From assembly GCF_001886955.1 (NCBI RefSeq), contig NZ_CP016804.1:496001-560000 (forward strand): a stretch of DNA of 64,000 bases, given 5' to 3'. The notes beneath the pieces were generated by a model. It ran no database searches, had not been told where the DNA came from, and was given only the letters and a program-made list of their open reading frames with translations. A program made the translations under genes and the position numbers. Within the stretch, counting starts at the first letter, position 1. Each line of letters opens with the position of its first letter. Positions 60,499 to 64,000 of the stretch are shown here, one piece after another. This stretch comes from Halodesulfurarchaeum formicicum. GTDB lineage: Archaea; Halobacteriota; Halobacteria; Halobacteriales; Halobacteriaceae.

Positions 60499-60693
60499 TC
60501 AGTCGTCGGTCTCCTCGGGGGCGGCCTCGAGGTGGTCCTCGGGGACGCCGGCCTCCTGGCCGTCCTCGAAGGACACGGTGTAGTTGGCGTCGCCGAACAT
60601 GGTCTCGACGACCTGTGTCACGGTCCCGATCTCGCCGTCGAACTCGCTGTGCTCGTCGTGCAGGAGCACCTCGTCGTCTTCTTCGAATGGCAT
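60499..60693 (-). CDS. Small acidic SH3/KOW-like protein
   Basis: This 64 aa protein, MPFEEDDEVLLHDEHSEFDG then EIGTVTQVVETMFGDANYTV and FEDGQEAGVPEDHLEAA, has a beta-rich SH3/KOW-like repeat (V-L-x-D...G-x-I-G-T-V-T-Q) resembling the DUF1918 family. It is probably the first gene of the RNase P-proteasome operon. Function is unknown. Confidence 0.75.
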   Translation of the reverse strand: MPFEEDDEVLLHDEHSEFDGEIGTVTQVVETMFGDANYTVSFEDGQEAGVPEDHLEAAPEETDD

Positions 60694-60823
60694 ATCACGG
60701 GATATTTCCCCGGCTCATTAAAGTCAACCGGTCTCTTTTCCGGTGCGCCATCCGAACTCCTGGTCGCAGACTTGTGGTTCGAGAACCGGCCCGAAAATCC
60801 GAACTCGCTCGTCGCCGTGGTCG

Positions 60824-60931
60824 TCAGTCGATACGGTCGATGGTCTCTTCGTCTTCACGGCCCAGTACGAGCTTCCAGACCAGGGCGATCAGGATGAGCG
60901 CGACACCGACTTTGAGGATTGTGCGTCCCAT
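60824..60931 (-). CDS. Single-TM small protein, 35 aa
   Basis: The ORF reads MGRTILKVGVALILIALVWK then LVLGREDEETIDRID. One helix (about 7-25) is followed by a charged acidic tail. Its start is preceded by an AT-rich stretch (GTATTACCACTTAG on the coding strand), a promoter-like context. It is too short for a family call but the composition fits a real haloarchaeal membrane microprotein. Confidence 0.55.
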   Translation of the reverse strand: MGRTILKVGVALILIALVWKLVLGREDEETIDRID

Positions 60932-60982
60932 ACCTGTTACTAAGTGGTAATACGTTATACACTTTCTGGCGAGCGGGGCCGT

Positions 60983-61447
60983 TCAGGTCTCGATGTGGTC
61001 GGTGATGTTCTCGCGAATGATGGTTTCACAGTAGCGACACTGCACCCCGGTATCGAGTACGTCGAAGTGTGTGTTCACTGGCTCGCCCGCGTTGGTGATG
61101 CAGTTGGTGTTCGGACAGGTGAGCACGCCGACCACTGACTCGGGCCGATCGACCCGGGACTTCTCGATGACCTCGTATTCCCGGATGATGTTGATGGTGG
61201 CATCCGGCGCGATCAGGGAGAGCACGTCCACCTCGTCCTGGCTGAGTTCCATCCCCTCGACTTTCACCACGTCTTTGCGCCCGAGCCGGTCGCTCGGGAC
61301 GTTGATGCCGACACTCACCGTCTCGCCCTCGGTGCCGTCGATGCCGAGGATGGCAAGCACCCGGAGGGCCTCGCCGGCGGTGACGTGGTCGATGACGGTC
61401 CCGTTCTCGATCTTGCTCACGCGGAGTTCGGTGTCTGGCTGGGTCAT
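60983..61447 (-). CDS. pyrI: Aspartate carbamoyltransferase regulatory subunit
   Basis: The protein is 154 aa: [20 protein letters not shown], then [19 protein letters not shown]. The zinc domain has [18 protein letters not shown] and QCRYCETII. It binds allosteric effectors (CTP/ATP) and holds the PyrB trimers. Its ATG overlaps the stop of pyrB (ATGA). Confidence 0.96.
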   Translation of the reverse strand: MTQPDTELRVSKIENGTVIDHVTAGEALRVLAILGIDGTEGETVSVGINVPSDRLGRKDVVKVEGMELSQDEVDVLSLIAPDATINIIREYEVIEKSRVDRPESVVGVLTCPNTNCITNAGEPVNTHFDVLDTGVQCRYCETIIRENITDHIET

Positions 61448-62343
61448 AGTAGCATATCCAGGAGTGCCATTCGCACTGGCACGCCGTTGTGGGCCTGTTC
61501 GAAGTACGTCGCACCTGGCAGGTCATCCACGTCCGCTGCGATCTCGTCGACCCGGGGGAGCGGGTGGAGGACGGTCAGGTCCTCGTTGTACTCACGGATG
61601 GTCTCGGCGTCGAGACGGTACTTGCCGGCGACGGCGTGGTACTCGTCCTCGTCGGGGAACCGCTCGCGCTGGATCCGGGTGACATAGAGCACGTCGAGTT
61701 CCGAGAGGATCTCCTCGTAGCCCTCGTGTTCGCGGACCTGGGCCCCCTGTTCGTGGAGGTCATATCGGACACTTCGGGGGAGACGAAGGGAGTCGGGGCT
61801 GATGAAGTGCTGGCGGGTGTCGAAGTTCGTCAGCGCCTGGGCCAGCGAGTGGACGGTTCGACCGTACTTCAGGTCGCCCATGATCCCGATCGTAAGGTCA
61901 TCGAGTCCGACTTCCTCCCGGATGGTGAACAGATCGAGCAGCGTCTGGGTCGGGTGCTGGCCGGCCCCGTCCCCGGCGTTGAAAAGCGGGACGTCGATGA
62001 ACTCCGAGGCCATCGTGGCCGCGCCCTCCATCGGGTGGCGCAACACGATCCCATCGGCGTAGCCCTCCAGTACCCGAAGCGTATCCGCGAGGGTTTCACC
62101 TTTGCTCACACTCGAGAACTCGACCGGCCCCATGTCGATCGTGTCCCCGCCCAGGCGCTTGATGGCCGTCTCGAAACTCATCTTCGTCCGGGTGCTGGGC
62201 TCGAAGAAGGCGAGTGCGAGCAGGGCCCCCTCGTGTCCGCTTGCTGCCTGCGGGTCGGCGGCGAAGTCGGCGGCCCGGTCCAACACCGCCTCGATATCCG
62301 CCCGCGAGAACTGTTTCGCGGAGATCACGTGCTCGTGACGCAT
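61444..62343 (-). CDS. pyrB: Aspartate carbamoyltransferase catalytic subunit
   Basis: The protein is 299 aa from the ATG at 62343 ([20 protein letters not shown]). Carbamoyl phosphate motif [15 protein letters not shown], then [38 protein letters not shown] and the HPLPRVDEI loop are visible. It catalyses the first committed step of pyrimidine synthesis. It forms an operon with pyrI. Confidence 0.97.
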   Translation of the reverse strand: MRHEHVISAKQFSRADIEAVLDRAADFAADPQAASGHEGALLALAFFEPSTRTKMSFETAIKRLGGDTIDMGPVEFSSVSKGETLADTLRVLEGYADGIVLRHPMEGAATMASEFIDVPLFNAGDGAGQHPTQTLLDLFTIREEVGLDDLTIGIMGDLKYGRTVHSLAQALTNFDTRQHFISPDSLRLPRSVRYDLHEQGAQVREHEGYEEILSELDVLYVTRIQRERFPDEDEYHAVAGKYRLDAETIREYNEDLTVLHPLPRVDEIAADVDDLPGATYFEQAHNGVPVRMALLDMLL

Positions 62344-62437
62344 TACTCTCACTCGCTCGTGGAACGGTCTTGAATCTCCCGTTTGGCGGGCACGGCCCGG
62401 CCGGTCCTTTATCAGAGAGGACCGGACCAGAAGGCCC

Positions 62438-63049
62438 ATGCTCGCCGTGACTGGGGGGAAAGGTGGCACCGGCAAGACGACGACCGCGCTGGGACTGGCC
62501 GTCACGCTCGCCGAGCGCCGTCGCGATCCGATCGTCATCGACGCGGACGTGGACATGCCGAACTTGCACATCCGGGCGGGCACTGACGATTCCGGGCTGG
62601 CCGCCCTCGCTGCGGGCACGCCGATCGAGGCGGCGGCGACGCCCGCCGAACGCTATCCCGGCGTGTCGATCGTCGGGGCCACCCCCGGGACCGATCTGGA
62701 ACGCGCGCTCCGACAGGTCCGGACCGAGCGTCCGGTGATCCTCGATGGGGCTGCCGGGGCCGACGAGCGCGCAGTGACGCCGCTGCGACACGCCGACGCT
62801 GCGGTCGTCGTCGCGCGGCAGACTCCTGCGGCCGTCACGGATAGCGTGAAGTCGGTCCGGATGAGTCGGGCCGTCGATGCACCGCTCGCCGGGGTAATTC
62901 TCAGCCGCGCCGCGGCCGTGCCGGCGTCGGTCGAAACCGCACTTGGCGTGGAGCCGCTGGTGCCCGTCCCGTCGGTTTCGGATCCGATCGCCCACGATCA
63001 GGCCCGCGTGGCGTACGACCGGATTCTCGACGAGTGGGCGAACGCTTAA
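62438..63049 (+). CDS. MinD/ParA-like P-loop ATPase
   Basis: The protein is 203 aa. The deviant Walker [36 protein letters not shown] (switch) and [14 protein letters not shown] (Walker B region) identify the MinD/ParA/SRPBCC-type ATPases. It is shorter than MinD (about 260 aa) and has no obvious C-terminal membrane-targeting helix. Its TAA overlaps the ATG of the next RecA-like gene (TAATG), so the two are likely partners. Confidence 0.88.
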   Translation: MLAVTGGKGGTGKTTTALGLAVTLAERRRDPIVIDADVDMPNLHIRAGTDDSGLAALAAGTPIEAAATPAERYPGVSIVGATPGTDLERALRQVRTERPVILDGAAGADERAVTPLRHADAAVVVARQTPAAVTDSVKSVRMSRAVDAPLAGVILSRAAAVPASVETALGVEPLVPVPSVSDPIAHDQARVAYDRILDEWANA

Positions 63050-63702
63050 TGTCCCGGGAACCAACCGTTCAGGGGATGGCGGAGAAACTCTCCACCGGGG
63101 TCGAGGTACTCGACCGCGAACTCGCCGGCGGGCTTCCGGCCGGGAGCGTCGTCGCCTACCAGGCCCCCGCCGCGAGCCAGGGAGAGTTGCTCCTCTACGA
63201 GTTGACCCGGCCCCGGGAGACGCTGTATCTCACCACCATTCGGACCGAGGACGCTGTCGCGGACGCGATTGCGGCCGCCAAGGCACCGACGGGCGAGCCG
63301 AAGATCGAACTCGTGACCGGGGAGGATCCGATCGACTCGACCCGCCGGGCCGTTCGCAACGCTTTCGAGGGCATGACGGTGATCATCGATCCCATCGACC
63401 CCCTCGAACGGGCCGATCGGGCCCGCTACGAGCAACTGCTCAACGAGATTCGAAATCACATGATCAACACGGGCGGGATCGCCTTCCTGCACGCCCTGGA
63501 GGGGCCGAATCCGCCGGCTCACCGGGAGACTACCCAGCACATGGCGGACGTGGTGCTGGATCTCGATGTCGATCGAAAGGGGAGCGAGATAGACAGCCGG
63601 CTCACCGTGCAGAAGTATCGCGGCGGGAAGATTCCCAGCGAGTCGATCAAACTCGACCTCACCGAGCGCGTGCGGGTCGATACGAGCCGGGATATCGCCT
63701 GA
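63049..63702 (+). CDS. RecA/KaiC-superfamily protein lacking Walker A (HTR-like)
   Basis: The protein is 217 aa. It has the KaiC/RadA-like layout (LSTGVEVLDRELAGGLPAGS then VVAYQAPAASQGELLLYELT, MTVIIDPIDPLERAD, GIAFLHALEGPNPP), but the Walker A position reads APAASQGE with no GKT/S, so ATP hydrolysis is unlikely. Such RecA-like proteins are widespread in haloarchaea and are sometimes called HTR-like. It is coupled to the MinD-like ATPase, whose activity it may modulate. Confidence 0.75.
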   Translation: MSREPTVQGMAEKLSTGVEVLDRELAGGLPAGSVVAYQAPAASQGELLLYELTRPRETLYLTTIRTEDAVADAIAAAKAPTGEPKIELVTGEDPIDSTRRAVRNAFEGMTVIIDPIDPLERADRARYEQLLNEIRNHMINTGGIAFLHALEGPNPPAHRETTQHMADVVLDLDVDRKGSEIDSRLTVQKYRGGKIPSESIKLDLTERVRVDTSRDIA

Positions 63703-64000
63703 TTACTCCTCGAGTTCGTCCACGTCGAGTTCGTCCATGATCTCGTCGGCGTCGACGTCGGCGTCTTCGAGGGACGCCTCGATGTCGCCGAGTCCGCCGC
63801 CCATGCCACCCATGCCGGGCATCGCGGGCGCGCCGTCGATGATCTCCTGGACGATGACCCGATCGATGTCCAGCTTCTCGATGACGTCACCGAGGATCTG
63901 CTGTTTGGACATCATCCACTGCTGGTTGAACTGTAGTTGTGGGTTGCTCTCGATGTAGAGGGTCTCCTTCTCGACGGTCTGGACTTCCGTTTCGGTCTCG
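63703..64000 (-). CDS. FKBP-type peptidyl-prolyl isomerase (SlyD-like), C-terminal part
   Basis: The frame is open to the right window edge and reads ETETEVQTVEKETLYIESNP, then QLQFNQQWMMSKQQILGDVI and VIVQEIIDGAPAMPGMGGMG, ending ADEIMDELDVDELEE. This matches the C-terminal extension of long archaeal FKBP proteins, whose FKBP and insert domains lie beyond the edge. The Met/Gly-rich stretch is near the end. The start is outside the window. Confidence 0.82.
   Translation of the reverse strand, partial: ETETEVQTVEKETLYIESNPQLQFNQQWMMSKQQILGDVIEKLDIDRVIVQEIIDGAPAMPGMGGMGGGLGDIEASLEDADVDADEIMDELDVDELEE

Noticed and set aside
1-64000. CRISPR array
   Set aside because: No regularly spaced identical 25-40 base repeats with unique spacers were seen; the only repeat ladder (45956-46486) has tRNA-derived, unequal units.

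Overview
The window is chromosomal DNA of a halophilic archaeon (class Halobacteria). The evidence is high GC, very acidic proteins, short intergenic gaps, TATA-like boxes about 25-30 bases before start codons (leaderless-type starts), and a purely archaeal/haloarchaeal gene set: CofD, S17e, PriS with GINS, CDC48, fibrillarin with Nop5, aEF-1beta, aIF-2beta, RNase P Pop5/Rpp30 proteins, SBDS, proteasome alpha, archaeal CoaD, dodecin and HTH_10 regulators. I cannot name the genus from the sequence.

Layout. 1-9.2 kb: sucC (cut by the left edge), oxidoreductases, UspA, an amidohydrolase, an HD phosphohydrolase, cofD, a Dus-like protein, rps17e, asd and a D-2-hydroxyacid dehydrogenase. 9.26-10.4 kb: a two-hairpin H/ACA guide RNA, an antitoxin with a truncated PIN toxin, and a small hypothetical gene. 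10.4-15.4 kb: an HTH_10 regulator, a glycosyltransferase, and an unusual cluster of SHOCT and Gly/Met-rich membrane or exported proteins around a membrane-anchored winged-helix regulator. 15.4-18.8 kb: molbindin, azlCD and a complete IS200/IS605 element (tnpA, RHH gene, tnpB). 18.8-26.5 kb: JAMM peptidase, HPP-Usp protein, hisD, dodecin, membrane proteins and an eIF-2B-like protein. 26.5-35 kb: RtcB carrying an intein at its metal-binding Cys, archease, GNAT, priS-GINS, CDC48 and an Hsp20-like gene. 35-39.8 kb: panB, AlaX, MBF1 and a two-TM chemotaxis transducer.

39.9-44.9 kb: a Ca2+ P-type ATPase whose operon partner, a Na+/Ca2+ exchanger, is cut in two by a tnpB-only IS. The last 24 codons of the exchanger lie 1.5 kb away on the far side of the element. 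45-46.6 kb: a foreign-looking patch with a restriction-like protein, a possible methylase C-terminal remnant, and an array of degenerate tRNA 3'-end repeats next to tRNA-Leu(UAG), which looks like an integration hotspot.

46.6-64 kb: a dense housekeeping core. It holds coaD, gshA, flpA-nop5, translation factors, ogg, NAD(P)HX repair, moaC, hflX, the SBDS-proteasome-RNase P operon, pyrBI, a MinD/RecA-like pair, and an FKBP-type isomerase cut by the right edge.

The most interesting points are the H/ACA RNA, whose pockets fit the known haloarchaeal 23S pseudouridine sites; the IS-split exchanger; the Met/Gly-rich membrane regulator cluster; the intein placed to block RtcB until splicing; and the tRNA-Leu repeat array.
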